36,537 nucleotides of DNA from Lachnospiraceae bacterium (lineage in GTDB: Bacteria; Bacillota; Clostridia; Lachnospirales; Lachnospiraceae), in contig JAIKZQ010000023.1 in the NCBI GenBank assembly GCA_024682075.1, forward strand, positions 1 to 36,537. The letters are read 5' to 3'. The position numbers and the translations under genes are program-made. The notes beneath the pieces were generated by a model. The model searched no databases, was not told the DNA's origin, and saw only the letters and a program-made list of their open reading frames with translations. The stretch's first letter is position 1, and each line of letters opens with the position of its first letter. Below are positions 16,772 through 25,655 of the stretch, in pieces.

Positions 16772-18412
16772 TCACAGGGCATCGATGAGTCCGCTTATTC
16801 CCTGCTCTTTGAAAACTTCCTTGTAATAACCTATTTCATTACCTATAAGAATATCTATGACTTCCATCCCGAGCAATTCGACGGGCGCCTTGTCATCGGT
16901 GAAGATAAGTCCCGTGCTCTCGTAGGGTGCAAGCCTTTCCGCTACAGCATCCATCTGTGCTCCCAGTGCGGGATCTGAGGAATGCTCCCTGCCCAAAGCA
17001 AGCGAACCTGTCATGTCCGGAGCATCCGATGCAAAAAGTTCCCTGTTCGTGGAACCTGCGACATTGATCGTATAAACACCGGAGAAAACGGAAGAGACCG
17101 TGTCCGAAAGATATGTGGTGATGTCTGTCTCGCCGTCGCCGTGCATGTTCATGTTCATGACCATGACTCCGTTATCCTTGAGATGTGACTTGACGAGCGT
17201 GAAGAATTCCGATGAGCTCATCTGAAAAGGAATGGTGATATCCTGATATGCGTCGACCATTATCACATCATATTTTTCGTCGTCCGCTTCAAGAAAAGCT
17301 CTTCCGTCATAGGTGACAACTTCTATGTCTTCCGAAAGCCCGAAGTATTCATGGGCGAGATCCGTGATCTTGTCATCTATCTCCACGCCTGTGATGCTGC
17401 ATCCGGGAAAAAATCTCTCACACTGAACCGCGAATGTTCCGGTGCCCATTCCCAGGATCAGTATGTCCAGAGGATCGTTTGTGACACCTGTGTCATTAAC
17501 ACCTTCGGAATTCCCTGCTTCCAGATTGCCGAGAGCCATAAGCGGAGCAGCAAGAGCATAATCATAATACATGCCGGTCAGGCTGTCGGTCTTCATCCGC
17601 ATTGACTGAACTCCGAAGATGACATTGGTCGACAGATAAGTGGCACGTTCCGTATCCCTTACCTGAAGATAGTTGTATACGGATTCACCCTCATAGGTAA
17701 GATCCGATACCCAGAATGCAAAATGGGATGAATGGCCGAATATGCAGGCGGCGAGATACAGGATGGTACATACCGATGCAAGGAGCGGACGTAACTTTCC
17801 GGAAATGAAATACAGCAGTCCTATCACAAGGAGTATTCCGGAGAATATCAGGAATGTGATGCTTGTTCCGACAGATGGGATCGTAACGAACGTGGGAAGG
17901 AATGTTCCTATTATCGAACCGATCGTATTGCATGCGCCGAGCTTGCCGGCAACGGATCCGCTCTCGCTGGTGTCGGAGATGGTGTACTTGATGAGAGACG
18001 GGGTGACGGTTCCCAAAAGGAAAAGAGGGAAGACGAATATGACCATGCAGGCAATGAAGGATGACCATATGAGCAGCCCTGTTGATACCGTCACGATCAT
18101 GAGACCGGTAATGCCCAGTATGATGTATTTTCCCAGGACCGGGATGAATGCGATCCAGACCGCTGCGATGAGGATACGGGCAAAGAGCCTCGACGGATCG
18201 GAATTTTTGTCGGCCCATTTACCGCCTGCCACGTTGCCGAGCGCCATGGCGATCATGATCGTTCCTATTATGATGGTCCAGACTATCTGTGATGAAGAAA
18301 AGTATGGAGCAAGGAGCCTGGAAGCACCGAGTTCCACAGCCATCACGGACATTCCGGCAAAGAATTCCGTGATGTAGAGGTAGTATCTGTTCTTTAATAT
18401 GTCGAATTTCAT
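16772..18412 (-). CDS. Fused MFS-like membrane domain / spermidine-synthase-like protein
   Basis: A 546-aa protein. The N-terminal half has about ten hydrophobic segments, including 'GMSVMAVELGASRLLAPYF' and 'LFLLGTVTPSLIKYT', typical of MFS-fused spermidine synthase homologs. The C-terminal half (about 320-470) is a SAM-fold aminopropyltransferase-like domain with 'LILGMGTGTFA', 'GVEIDDKI', 'YDGRAFL' and 'DVIMVDAYQD'. The classical SpeE catalytic 'DSTDP' is replaced by VDAYQ, so genuine spermidine synthesis is uncertain. The start is set at CAT 18410-18412, with TGAGGA ideally placed. A start 18 codons upstream (18466) would lie almost at the predicted transcription start. It is divergent from the 77-aa ORF. 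Confidence 0.85.
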   Translation of the reverse strand: MKFDILKNRYYLYITEFFAGMSVMAVELGASRLLAPYFSSSQIVWTIIIGTIMIAMALGNVAGGKWADKNSDPSRLFARILIAAVWIAFIPVLGKYIILGITGLMIVTVSTGLLIWSSFIACMVIFVFPLFLLGTVTPSLIKYTISDTSESGSVAGKLGACNTIGSIIGTFLPTFVTIPSVGTSITFLIFSGILLVIGLLYFISGKLRPLLASVCTILYLAACIFGHSSHFAFWVSDLTYEGESVYNYLQVRDTERATYLSTNVIFGVQSMRMKTDSLTGMYYDYALAAPLMALGNLEAGNSEGVNDTGVTNDPLDILILGMGTGTFAVQCERFFPGCSITGVEIDDKITDLAHEYFGLSEDIEVVTYDGRAFLEADDEKYDVIMVDAYQDITIPFQMSSSEFFTLVKSHLKDNGVMVMNMNMHGDGETDITTYLSDTVSSVFSGVYTINVAGSTNRELFASDAPDMTGSLALGREHSSDPALGAQMDAVAERLAPYESTGLIFTDDKAPVELLGMEVIDILIGNEIGYYKEVFKEQGISGLIDAL

Positions 18413-18475
18413 TTTTTCCTCAAATCCATGTCCGGTCATGCCGGAATAAAGTCCCTGAATAAGCACGTATGTAGT

Positions 18476-18481
18476 ATTATA
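18476..18481 (-). promoter_or_regulatory. -10 box of the leftward promoter for the spermidine-synthase-like gene
   Basis: A perfect TATAAT on the minus strand preceded by CTG. No clear -35 lies 17 bp upstream. The predicted start near 18469 leaves a leader of about 57 nt before the chosen ATG. Confidence 0.45.
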
Positions 18482-18496
18482 CAGTAATTTTCGATG

Positions 18497-18525
18497 TTGT
18501 GCCCTATTTTTGAAAAAGGTATAAT
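18497..18525 (+). promoter_or_regulatory. Rightward promoter very close to the ATG of the 77-aa ORF
   Basis: TTGTGC (18497-18502), 17-bp spacer, TATAAT (18520-18525). Transcription would start at about 18532, only 3-5 nt before ATG 18536, implying a leaderless or nearly leaderless mRNA. Confidence 0.5.
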
Positions 18526-18535
18526 TATATGGACT

Positions 18536-18769
18536 ATGGAAATCACAAAGGATGCCGTAATTTTGGATATTTTTTCATCTGAAATGGTGCTGAGCGAGTC
18601 CATGAAGAGGCAGCTCCGCCAGATGTGCATCTATGCCCGGATCGCGGGGATAGACATGGAAGCTGTAAGAGAAGCTTTGCACGATAAGGGAATCCTTCCC
18701 TGCACTGACAAGAACGGATCCAAGAAGGCCCTCTCGGAGATATATGCCTATGTGGCGTGCTCTTTTTGA
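18536..18769 (+). CDS. Small protein of unknown function upstream of the SPL-like gene
   Basis: A 77-aa mostly helical soluble protein with two cysteines (in 'QMCIYARIAG' and 'ILPCTDKNG'). I do not recognise a family. The ATG at 18536 has no Shine-Dalgarno and a TATAAT ends 10 bp before it. Its 3' end overlaps the start of the radical SAM gene by 26 bp in a different frame, which argues for linked expression. A GGAGA inside its reading frame serves as the ribosome site of that gene. It might be a partner protein of the SPL-like enzyme; this is inference from position only. Confidence 0.55.
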   Translation: MEITKDAVILDIFSSEMVLSESMKRQLRQMCIYARIAGIDMEAVREALHDKGILPCTDKNGSKKALSEIYAYVACSF

Positions 18770-19736
18770 TAAAATATATGTTGAGAAGAAAGCTCTGGAC
18801 GATCCCGGAACAAAAGAGATCCTTGACAGGGCCGGGGAGACGGATCCGATAGTTATAGAGCATTACAAAGATGTTTTTGACATAAAGTCATCAGACGGAA
18901 ATGCCCGTAATTCGCTGATCCTGGCCCGCAATCCCGGAAGGCGTTTATATGAAGGGGCACCTGTCTGCCAGAGTTTCGGGAACGAGCATTTTTATTATTC
19001 ACCCTCAGTCATGAACTGCATATATGACTGCGAATACTGTTTTCTGAAGGGGATGTATCCCGGAAGGGATATCTGCGTGTTCACGGATCTGGAAGAGACT
19101 TTTTCGGAGCTGGATGAACTGGAAAAAGAGCATCCCGCATATGTGTGTGCGTCCTATAACACCGATCTGATGGCTTTGGAGGATCTTACCGGATATGTGG
19201 GGAAATGGTGCGAGCGTGCTGCCGGACATGAGAACCTCAGTGTTGAGATCAGGAGCAAATGCAGCAGGACGGACATATATGCACGGCTTCCGGTGAGCGA
19301 AAGGGCGATATTTGCATTCACGCTCTCACCGGATGAGATCATAAGCAGATTTGAGAAGGGAACCCCGATGCTTGAAGGAAGGATGAGAGCCCTGAATGCC
19401 GCAATGAATGCAGGGTTTCCCGTCAGGATATGCTTTGATCCGATGATCTATGTGAGAAACTGGAAGGATTACTACCGGAATATGGCGGATATCGTCGCGA
19501 ACGGGACGGATCTGTCCGCTGTGAAGGACATCAGCATAGGTACTTTCAGGATATCGGACCAGTATCTGAAGAACATGCGAAAGAAAATGCCCTGCTCCGA
19601 GATCGCACAGTATCCGTATGTGAGCGAGGGCGGTTATTATCAGTATCCGGATGTCGTAAGACTTGCCATGGAAGATTTCATGAAAAGTGAGATCCTGGAC
19701 AGATGTCCCCGGGCAGGCATTTACGACTGGAGGTAA
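18744..19736 (+). CDS. Spore photoproduct lyase-like radical SAM protein
   Basis: A 330-aa protein with the SPL-type radical SAM cluster motif C-x3-C-x2-C in 'CIYDCEYC' (C92, C96, C99), which differs from the common CxxxCxxC spacing only in wording and binds a [4Fe-4S] cluster for SAM cleavage. 'FYYSPSVMNCIYDCEYC' and 'IRSKCSRTDIYARL' follow the SPL pattern. True SPL repairs the thymine dimer called spore photoproduct, using an extra H-donor cysteine. The candidate here is C135 in 'YVCASYNTD', but its register with the Bacillus cysteine is uncertain. Start ATG 18744 has GGAGA close by; ATG 18750 is an alternative. The stop is followed at once by the ribosome site of the first licD gene. Confidence 0.8.
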   Translation: MPMWRALFDKIYVEKKALDDPGTKEILDRAGETDPIVIEHYKDVFDIKSSDGNARNSLILARNPGRRLYEGAPVCQSFGNEHFYYSPSVMNCIYDCEYCFLKGMYPGRDICVFTDLEETFSELDELEKEHPAYVCASYNTDLMALEDLTGYVGKWCERAAGHENLSVEIRSKCSRTDIYARLPVSERAIFAFTLSPDEIISRFEKGTPMLEGRMRALNAAMNAGFPVRICFDPMIYVRNWKDYYRNMADIVANGTDLSAVKDISIGTFRISDQYLKNMRKKMPCSEIAQYPYVSEGGYYQYPDVVRLAMEDFMKSEILDRCPRAGIYDWR

Positions 19737-19738
19737 CA

Positions 19739-20728
19739 ATGTCTGTTCATTTTGAATTAAGTGAAGACTTTTTCAGGGATGAGATAAGGGACGGCTTTGA
19801 GGTGAAGGCCCTGATGAAGAGATGCTGGGGTGCGCAGCTACGCGTTCTGGAGCAGTTTGACAAGGTGTGTGAGGCTCACTCTCTCAAATGGTTTGCCTAT
19901 GTCGGGACGCTGCTCGGCGCGGTTAGGCATAAAGGATTCGTGCCCTGGGACGATGACGTGGACATTGCGATGATGAGGGAGGATTATGAGAATTTCCTGA
20001 GATTCGCACCGCTCGAGCTTCCGGAGGGCTATCTTCTTCTCAATTACGATGACGGCGATCATGAATATGACTGCATGACCAGACTGAATAATTTCAGGAC
20101 CGTGATGTTTGATGAAAGCAGGACGAAGGAATACTGTTCATTTCCTTTTCCGGCAGGACTGGATATCTATCCGCTTGATTATGTCGTGGAAGATCCCGGG
20201 GAAAGAAAAGCGCACAGCGATCTTCACTACAGGATCTTTCAGGCAACCGAGCTGTGCAGGAAAATACTGAGCGGCTCCGGACCTCTTTCCGATAAGGACG
20301 GCAATCATCTTGAACCGGCAGAACTTCTCGCCGAGATCTCGATGATGACCGGCTTTGAGTTTGACCTTGACAAGGATATCATAAGGCAGCTGAACGTGCT
20401 CCTGGACCTGACCGATTCAATGAATTCCGAAGAAGAGTCGGCATATATCGCCAATATGGGACATCTTGCCTTTGAGGGAGAACGCATGATGTTCCCCAAG
20501 GATTGTTTTGAGCATATATACAGAGTGCCCTTCGAAACCGGATATGTGTACATCCCCGAAGGATATGACAGGATCCTCAGCGGCAATTACGGCAAGAAAT
20601 ATATCGTGCCCAGGAATAAATCCCCGCATGATTATCCGTACTACGGACAGCATCAGACGGTCGTGAGGGAGTTCATGGAAAAGAATCCCGGCGTCATTTC
20701 CGAAGAATGGGCGTCGAAGTATCTGTGA
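19739..20728 (+). CDS. LicD family phosphotransferase, paralog 1
   Basis: A 329-aa LicD/fukutin-like nucleotidyltransferase-fold protein. The metal-binding core is 'WDDDVDIAMM' (D71-D73, D75), preceded by 'WFAYVGTLLGAVRHKGFVPW', which is the family hallmark. A second conserved block is 'GLDIYPLDYV'. LicD proteins transfer phosphocholine or similar phospho-groups to surface glycans or teichoic acids. No licA/licB/licC choline genes are in the window, so the transferred group is unknown. Start ATG 19739 follows GGAGG with ideal spacing. It is the most diverged of three tandem copies. Confidence 0.88.
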   Translation: MSVHFELSEDFFRDEIRDGFEVKALMKRCWGAQLRVLEQFDKVCEAHSLKWFAYVGTLLGAVRHKGFVPWDDDVDIAMMREDYENFLRFAPLELPEGYLLLNYDDGDHEYDCMTRLNNFRTVMFDESRTKEYCSFPFPAGLDIYPLDYVVEDPGERKAHSDLHYRIFQATELCRKILSGSGPLSDKDGNHLEPAELLAEISMMTGFEFDLDKDIIRQLNVLLDLTDSMNSEEESAYIANMGHLAFEGERMMFPKDCFEHIYRVPFETGYVYIPEGYDRILSGNYGKKYIVPRNKSPHDYPYYGQHQTVVREFMEKNPGVISEEWASKYL

Positions 20729-20756
20729 GCCGGGGATTTATGATTAAGGAGATTAG

Positions 20757-21818
20757 ATGATCCGCTTTGAAGTAGGTGAAGAATACTATAACGAAGAGGA
20801 GAGATCGGGCTTTGTGGTCTCTTCGCTGATGAAAAGATGCTGGGCCGCACAGCTGAAGGTATTGAACGATTTCGATGCCGTCTGTTCGAAGCACGGTCTG
20901 AAATGGTTTGCTTTTTGCGGAACACTTTTGGGCGCGGTCAGGCATAAGGGTTTCATACCCTGGGATGATGACGTGGACGTATGCATGCTGAGAGGCGATT
21001 ATAACATGTTCCTCAGATATGCCGCCAAAGAAATGCCGGGATATATCATCAAGACATTTGATGAGATAGATGCAGAGGAGAATTCATTTACCAATGCACT
21101 CGGCATAACCAGGATCAACAATACTCACAAGGCGGATTTCAATCCGGAATTTCTGGATGAGCATTGCGGTTTCCCTTATATGGTCGGAATAGATCTGTAT
21201 CCTTTGGATTACGTACCGAGAGATCCCGAACAATATGACACGGCCATCAACATATACAATTACATCATCGCGGTCGGTATTAAATACAAAATGGATAACT
21301 GGCCGGGATTCGTCACGCCGGACAAGGCATACGGTCAGATCAATCTTGATGAGGCGTATGCGGATCTGTATGAAGTGACGGGAGTAAAGATAGACAAAAA
21401 ACGTGACATACTTCCACAGCTCAACGATCTTGCGGTCAATATCGCGTCATTCACAAAAGGCAAGGACTCCGATAAGGTGGCCTGCATGGCTCACATGCTG
21501 CTCGGTCACAAAGGCATGATCTTCCCCAAAGATGCTTTTTCAAAAAGCTGTGAAGTTCCTTTTGAAACAGGAAGCATCTATGTTCCCAAAGATTACGATA
21601 CCGTTCTTAAGATCAATTACGGCAAGCGTTACATGATGCCCAACATGAATGTTCCGCATGAATATCCGTATTACAAGCTTCAGGAAAGATGGGTAAGGGA
21701 TTACGTGATTGAAAATCCCGACATAGCCGAATACATGACGGATTATTACATCGGCGATGTGTACGACGAGGAACCCGGCAAGAAGATCCTGCTCGACAAG
21801 ATATACGGCAAGACGTAA
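20757..21818 (+). CDS. LicD family phosphotransferase, paralog 2
   Basis: A 353-aa paralog. Core motif 'WDDDVDVCML' (D70-D72, D74), preceded by 'WFAFCGTLLGAVRHKGFIPW', and 'GIDLYPLDYVPRDPEQYD'. It is closer to paralog 3 than to paralog 1: both begin MIR[FY]E[VI]GE, share 'SSLMKRCWAAQLKV', and have an extended C-terminal segment ending in 'KKILLD'. One position near the core is Cys where the other two have Ala. An AAGGAG site precedes ATG 20757. The gap to paralog 1 is 28 bp and to paralog 3 is 10 bp. Confidence 0.88.
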   Translation: MIRFEVGEEYYNEEERSGFVVSSLMKRCWAAQLKVLNDFDAVCSKHGLKWFAFCGTLLGAVRHKGFIPWDDDVDVCMLRGDYNMFLRYAAKEMPGYIIKTFDEIDAEENSFTNALGITRINNTHKADFNPEFLDEHCGFPYMVGIDLYPLDYVPRDPEQYDTAINIYNYIIAVGIKYKMDNWPGFVTPDKAYGQINLDEAYADLYEVTGVKIDKKRDILPQLNDLAVNIASFTKGKDSDKVACMAHMLLGHKGMIFPKDAFSKSCEVPFETGSIYVPKDYDTVLKINYGKRYMMPNMNVPHEYPYYKLQERWVRDYVIENPDIAEYMTDYYIGDVYDEEPGKKILLDKIYGKT

Positions 21819-21828
21819 AGGAGTACAG

Positions 21829-22893
21829 ATGATCAGATACGAGATAGGAGAAGTTTTCTTACAGGACGAGGAAAGAGCCGGCTTCATGGTCTCTTCACTG
21901 ATGAAGAGATGCTGGGCCGCGCAGCTGAAGGTTGTGGCGGAGTTCGCCGAGGTGTGTTCCAGACACGGCCTTAAGTGGTATGCCTTCTGCGGAACTCTCC
22001 TGGGCGCTGTGAGACATAAGGGCTTCATCCCCTGGGACGATGACATAGACATCGCGATGATGAGAAGCGATTATAACCTGTTCCTTCACTATGCCGAGAA
22101 GGAAATGCCGGGATATATCATAGAAAACTATGATTCATATACTCCCGAAGAAAACAGGTTCTTCAACTTTCAGGGGATCACCAGGATAAACAATACCTAT
22201 ACCGCAGACTTCAATGAGGATTATCTGAACGAGCATTACGGATTTCCTTATACCGTGGGAATTGACCTGTATCCGCTTGACTATGTTCCGAGAGATCCCG
22301 AGGAGTATGAGACCAATAAGACCATATTCGGATATACTGTCCTGACGGGATATAAATATAAGAGCCTTCATTGGGAGGGGTATGAGAAGCCCGATGCGGA
22401 GTATGAGGACATAGATCTTGATGAGGCATATCAGGCAATATATAACGCAACCGGCGTTAAGATCGACGGTGACGGAGATGTGCTTAAGCAGCTGAATGAC
22501 ATTGCTGTCGGAATTTCTTCCTATACGAAGAGCAAGGATTCCGACATGGTCGCGTGCATGACGCACACCGGCTTCGGGCATTCGAAAATGGTCTTCCCGA
22601 AAAGCGCCTTCAGGAACAGCTTCGAGGTTCCGTTTGAGATGGGAAACATTTACATTCCTTCCGATCCCGACACTGTTCTTAAGATCAATTACGGATCCGG
22701 GTACATGCGTCCCAATCCGCATTCTCCCCATGATTATCCTTATTACAAGATGGAGGAACGCTGGGTGAGGAATTATGTTTTGAGCGATCCCATGATGGCC
22801 AGATATATGCCCAGGTACTACATCCAGGACGTATATAATGAGGATCCTGCGAAGAAGATACTGCTTGATGTTATTTATGAAAGGATAAAATAA
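21829..22893 (+). CDS. LicD family phosphotransferase, paralog 3
   Basis: A 354-aa paralog with core 'WDDDIDIAMM' (D70-D72, D74), 'WYAFCGTLLGAVRHKG' and 'GIDLYPLDYVPRDPEEYE'. The AAAGGAG at 21817-21823 fixes the start at ATG 21829; a longer reading from 21757 would overlap the end of paralog 2 for 62 bp. The divergence from paralog 2 is spread over the middle (acceptor-side) region, while the catalytic segments are nearly the same, as expected for duplicated enzymes with different acceptors. tldD begins one base after its stop codon. Confidence 0.88.
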   Translation: MIRYEIGEVFLQDEERAGFMVSSLMKRCWAAQLKVVAEFAEVCSRHGLKWYAFCGTLLGAVRHKGFIPWDDDIDIAMMRSDYNLFLHYAEKEMPGYIIENYDSYTPEENRFFNFQGITRINNTYTADFNEDYLNEHYGFPYTVGIDLYPLDYVPRDPEEYETNKTIFGYTVLTGYKYKSLHWEGYEKPDAEYEDIDLDEAYQAIYNATGVKIDGDGDVLKQLNDIAVGISSYTKSKDSDMVACMTHTGFGHSKMVFPKSAFRNSFEVPFEMGNIYIPSDPDTVLKINYGSGYMRPNPHSPHDYPYYKMEERWVRNYVLSDPMMARYMPRYYIQDVYNEDPAKKILLDVIYERIK

Positions 22894-22894
22894 A

Positions 22895-24328
22895 TTGAAA
22901 ACACCGTTTTCCGATTATCTGACTTCGATAGCACCGTCGGTAAAAAAGATAGTGAATGATCTGAAGTCAGACCATGATTATGTAAGTGCGCTCTGCACGG
23001 ATTCAAAAGGACTTATGGTCCGCATAGGACACAGGTCCAGGACCATATCCAATAAGACCATGACCACCGAAAGAGGAGTGGTCTTCAGAGTGTGCAGGAA
23101 CAAACGCTACAGCGAGGTCGCACTGAACACTGCCGACTGGAATGACACAGACGGCGTGCTGGCATTCGTTCGTGCGGAACTTGCGGCACAGGAAAAACTT
23201 CTGCAGGAGACAGGTACCGCGATCTATGAAACAGGTGTGCTTGATGATGAGCCGTTTGAGTTCTTCGGACAGAAGGAAACGGGAACACTTCCCGAAGATG
23301 CGGATCTTGAGAAGCTTACCGCAAAGCTTATATCCCTTTCGGATAAGGGAATGGAAATGGGTGAGGACATGATCGAATGCATTGCAAGGGTTCAGTCCAC
23401 TCACATCAGCAAAATGTTCCTGACCCCGGCAAGAGACCTCAGACAGTCATATGTCTACAGTGAGGGCATCCTGGCAGCAGTCGTAAACAAAGACGGCAAG
23501 GTCAGGGAAGACTACAAGTCCATATCCGGAATAAAGGGCCCCGAATTGTTCGAAGAGATGGAAGGGCTTCTTGAAGACGTCGTGAACGGAGCCGAGGAAC
23601 TCCTTGATGCGGGTCCTATCAAACCCGGTGAATATGAGATCATCACTTCGCCCGAAGTCACGGGACTCATAGCACATGAAGCCTTCGGTCACGGCGTGGA
23701 GATGGACATGTTCGTGAAGGGCAGGGCTCTCGGTGCCGAATACATTGGAAAGAGAGTTGCATCCGATAATGTGACAATGCACGAAGGTGCGCTCTGTGCC
23801 GAGGATGTCACGAGCTATTTCTTCGACGATGAGGGCGTGATGGCAGGAGATGTCACTGAAATAGAAAACGGAATACTCAGATCCGGGATCTGCGACGCAC
23901 TTGCTGCATTAAGGCTCGGAACATCACCCACCGGAAACGGCAAGAGAGAGAACTTCGCTCATAAGGCATATACCAGAATGACAAATACCATGTTTGACTC
24001 GGGACAGTATTCCGTGGAAGAGATGATAGCGTCTGTAGAGTACGGATATCTCCTGGAGGGTATGCAGAGCGGAATGGAAGATCCCAAACATTGGGGGATC
24101 CAGTGCATCATTCAAAAGGGCAGGGAGATAAAGGACGGAAAACTTACCGGCAAGGTTGTGGCGCCTGTCATAATGACCGGATACGTTCCCGATCTGCTCG
24201 GCAATATATCCATGTGCTCCAAGGATCGTGAGGTCTTCGGAAGCGGAGGATGCGGAAAAGGACATAAGGAATGGGTCAAGGTTGCCGACGGAGGCCCTTA
24301 TCTTAAAACTATAGGGAGGCTCGGATAA
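22895..24328 (+). CDS. tldD: Metalloprotease TldD, catalytic subunit
   Basis: A 477-aa TldD. The active-site HExxxH is 'HEAFGH' (H261, E262, H266) and the third zinc ligand fits C453 in 'GSGGCGKGH', close to H262/H266/C454 of E. coli TldD. With TldE it forms a heterodimeric zinc protease that digests unfolded peptides; in E. coli it matures microcin B17 and degrades CcdA. No peptide precursor gene is evident nearby. The start is TTG 22895, with AAAGGA nine bases upstream. The stop overlaps the tldE start (TAATG). Confidence 0.93.
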   Translation: MKTPFSDYLTSIAPSVKKIVNDLKSDHDYVSALCTDSKGLMVRIGHRSRTISNKTMTTERGVVFRVCRNKRYSEVALNTADWNDTDGVLAFVRAELAAQEKLLQETGTAIYETGVLDDEPFEFFGQKETGTLPEDADLEKLTAKLISLSDKGMEMGEDMIECIARVQSTHISKMFLTPARDLRQSYVYSEGILAAVVNKDGKVREDYKSISGIKGPELFEEMEGLLEDVVNGAEELLDAGPIKPGEYEIITSPEVTGLIAHEAFGHGVEMDMFVKGRALGAEYIGKRVASDNVTMHEGALCAEDVTSYFFDDEGVMAGDVTEIENGILRSGICDALAALRLGTSPTGNGKRENFAHKAYTRMTNTMFDSGQYSVEEMIASVEYGYLLEGMQSGMEDPKHWGIQCIIQKGREIKDGKLTGKVVAPVIMTGYVPDLLGNISMCSKDREVFGSGGCGKGHKEWVKVADGGPYLKTIGRLG

Positions 24329-25614
24329 TGAAGACAGATACACTCATAAAGCTCTTGAAAGAAAGCGGAGCCTTTGCCTGGAGAATAACCGATACCGTCA
24401 CGAAGGGATGGGAGTTCTATTTCATCCGTCATATGCTGGATCAGAACAGGTCCAAGGATATCGAGAATATTCAGATCACGGTTTTCGTGCTGTCTGAAGA
24501 CGGGAAATCGGTTGGCAGTGCAACTGCGGAGATGGGCCCCGATGAATCGGAAGAATACGCAAGACTTACGATAAAAGATCTGATCTTCCAGGCGGGACTG
24601 GTCACCGACGCATATTACGAACTTAAAGGCCCGGGTGCGGAATTTGCCATAGAAGACGAGGACATAGACATAAACAGGATTTCATCGGATTTCATCGACA
24701 TGATGAAGAATATTCACGAAGATGACGTAACATTCATGAACAGTTATGAGATCTTTGTCTCCTCGATCAAGAGAAGGATCGTGACCAGCACGGGCATCGA
24801 TGTAACGGAAAAGTATCCGGTATCACTTCTTGAGACCGTGGTAAATGCAAAGGATCCTTCACACGAGATCGAGTTCTATAAATTGTATGATTCCGGAACC
24901 TGTGTAAAGAAAGACATCGGAGATGATCTGTCGAAGACTTTTGCATGCGGACGCGACAGGCTTGATGCGGAGAAAACACCGTCACTCGATAAGGCGGATG
25001 TCGTCTTTTCGAGCGAGGATGCGGTAAGACTGTATGAATTCTTCAAGGACGGACTCGACTGTGCGTTTATTTACATGAAGTATTCTCCCTTCGAAAAGGG
25101 AAAGGAGATCGCAGATGAGGTGAAGGGTGACAGGATCACTCTCAAGGCGCTTAAGAACCTTCCGGGATCATCACAGAACCGAATGACGGACGATGAAGGA
25201 AGCCCGATATATGATGAGGTGCTGATGAAAGATAACGTTCCTGCTGCTTTCCATGGAGGAACGAAATTCTCATATTATATGGGAGAAAAGAATACCTTTA
25301 TCCCCGGTAACTATGAGGTGAGCGGAGGAACACATTCCAAGGAAGAGCTTCTTGCGGGACCTGTCCTCGAATGCATCTTCTTCTCCGATTTCCAGGTGGA
25401 CACGATGTCGGGAGATATCTTCGGGGAGATAAGACTTGCATATCTTCATGAGGCCGACGGTACCGTAAGACCCGTCACGGGTGGCTCCGTATCCGGCAAC
25501 CTCAGGGAACTCATGAAGGATATGAGGATGAGTACCGAAAGATCGAGGTATGACAATGCACTCATTCCTTCATACACAAGACTTGCAGGGGTTACCGTCA
25601 CCGGAGCGGAATAA
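24328..25614 (+). CDS. tldE: TldE/PmbA, non-catalytic partner of TldD
   Basis: A 428-aa TldE/PmbA homolog that lacks the HExxxH motif, as expected for this subunit. The C-terminal region, 'VLECIFFSDFQVDTMSGDIFGEIRLAY' in substance, is the typical PmbA end. It starts at ATG 24328 inside the TAATG overlap with tldD, giving coupled, near-equal synthesis of both subunits. The next gene is 41 bp downstream with no terminator, so readthrough into the sugar transporter operon is possible. Confidence 0.9.
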   Translation: MKTDTLIKLLKESGAFAWRITDTVTKGWEFYFIRHMLDQNRSKDIENIQITVFVLSEDGKSVGSATAEMGPDESEEYARLTIKDLIFQAGLVTDAYYELKGPGAEFAIEDEDIDINRISSDFIDMMKNIHEDDVTFMNSYEIFVSSIKRRIVTSTGIDVTEKYPVSLLETVVNAKDPSHEIEFYKLYDSGTCVKKDIGDDLSKTFACGRDRLDAEKTPSLDKADVVFSSEDAVRLYEFFKDGLDCAFIYMKYSPFEKGKEIADEVKGDRITLKALKNLPGSSQNRMTDDEGSPIYDEVLMKDNVPAAFHGGTKFSYYMGEKNTFIPGNYEVSGGTHSKEELLAGPVLECIFFSDFQVDTMSGDIFGEIRLAYLHEADGTVRPVTGGSVSGNLRELMKDMRMSTERSRYDNALIPSYTRLAGVTVTGAE

Positions 25615-25655
25615 AGAATTTACCGGAAGAATTATTCGATAACGGAGAAAGACTG

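Noticed and set aside
17742..18377. Frame of about 211 codons antisense to the membrane half of the spermidine-synthase-like gene
   Set aside because: Antisense of a hydrophobic coding region often stays open; no motif and no ribosome site.
19703..19738. N-terminal extension of the first licD gene
   Set aside because: It lies inside the radical SAM gene and upstream of an ideal GGAGG-ATG pair at 19739.
22895..25614. tldDE as part of a peptide-antibiotic (microcin-like) cluster
   Set aside because: No small precursor, cyclodehydratase or exporter gene lies near; housekeeping tldDE is the simpler reading.
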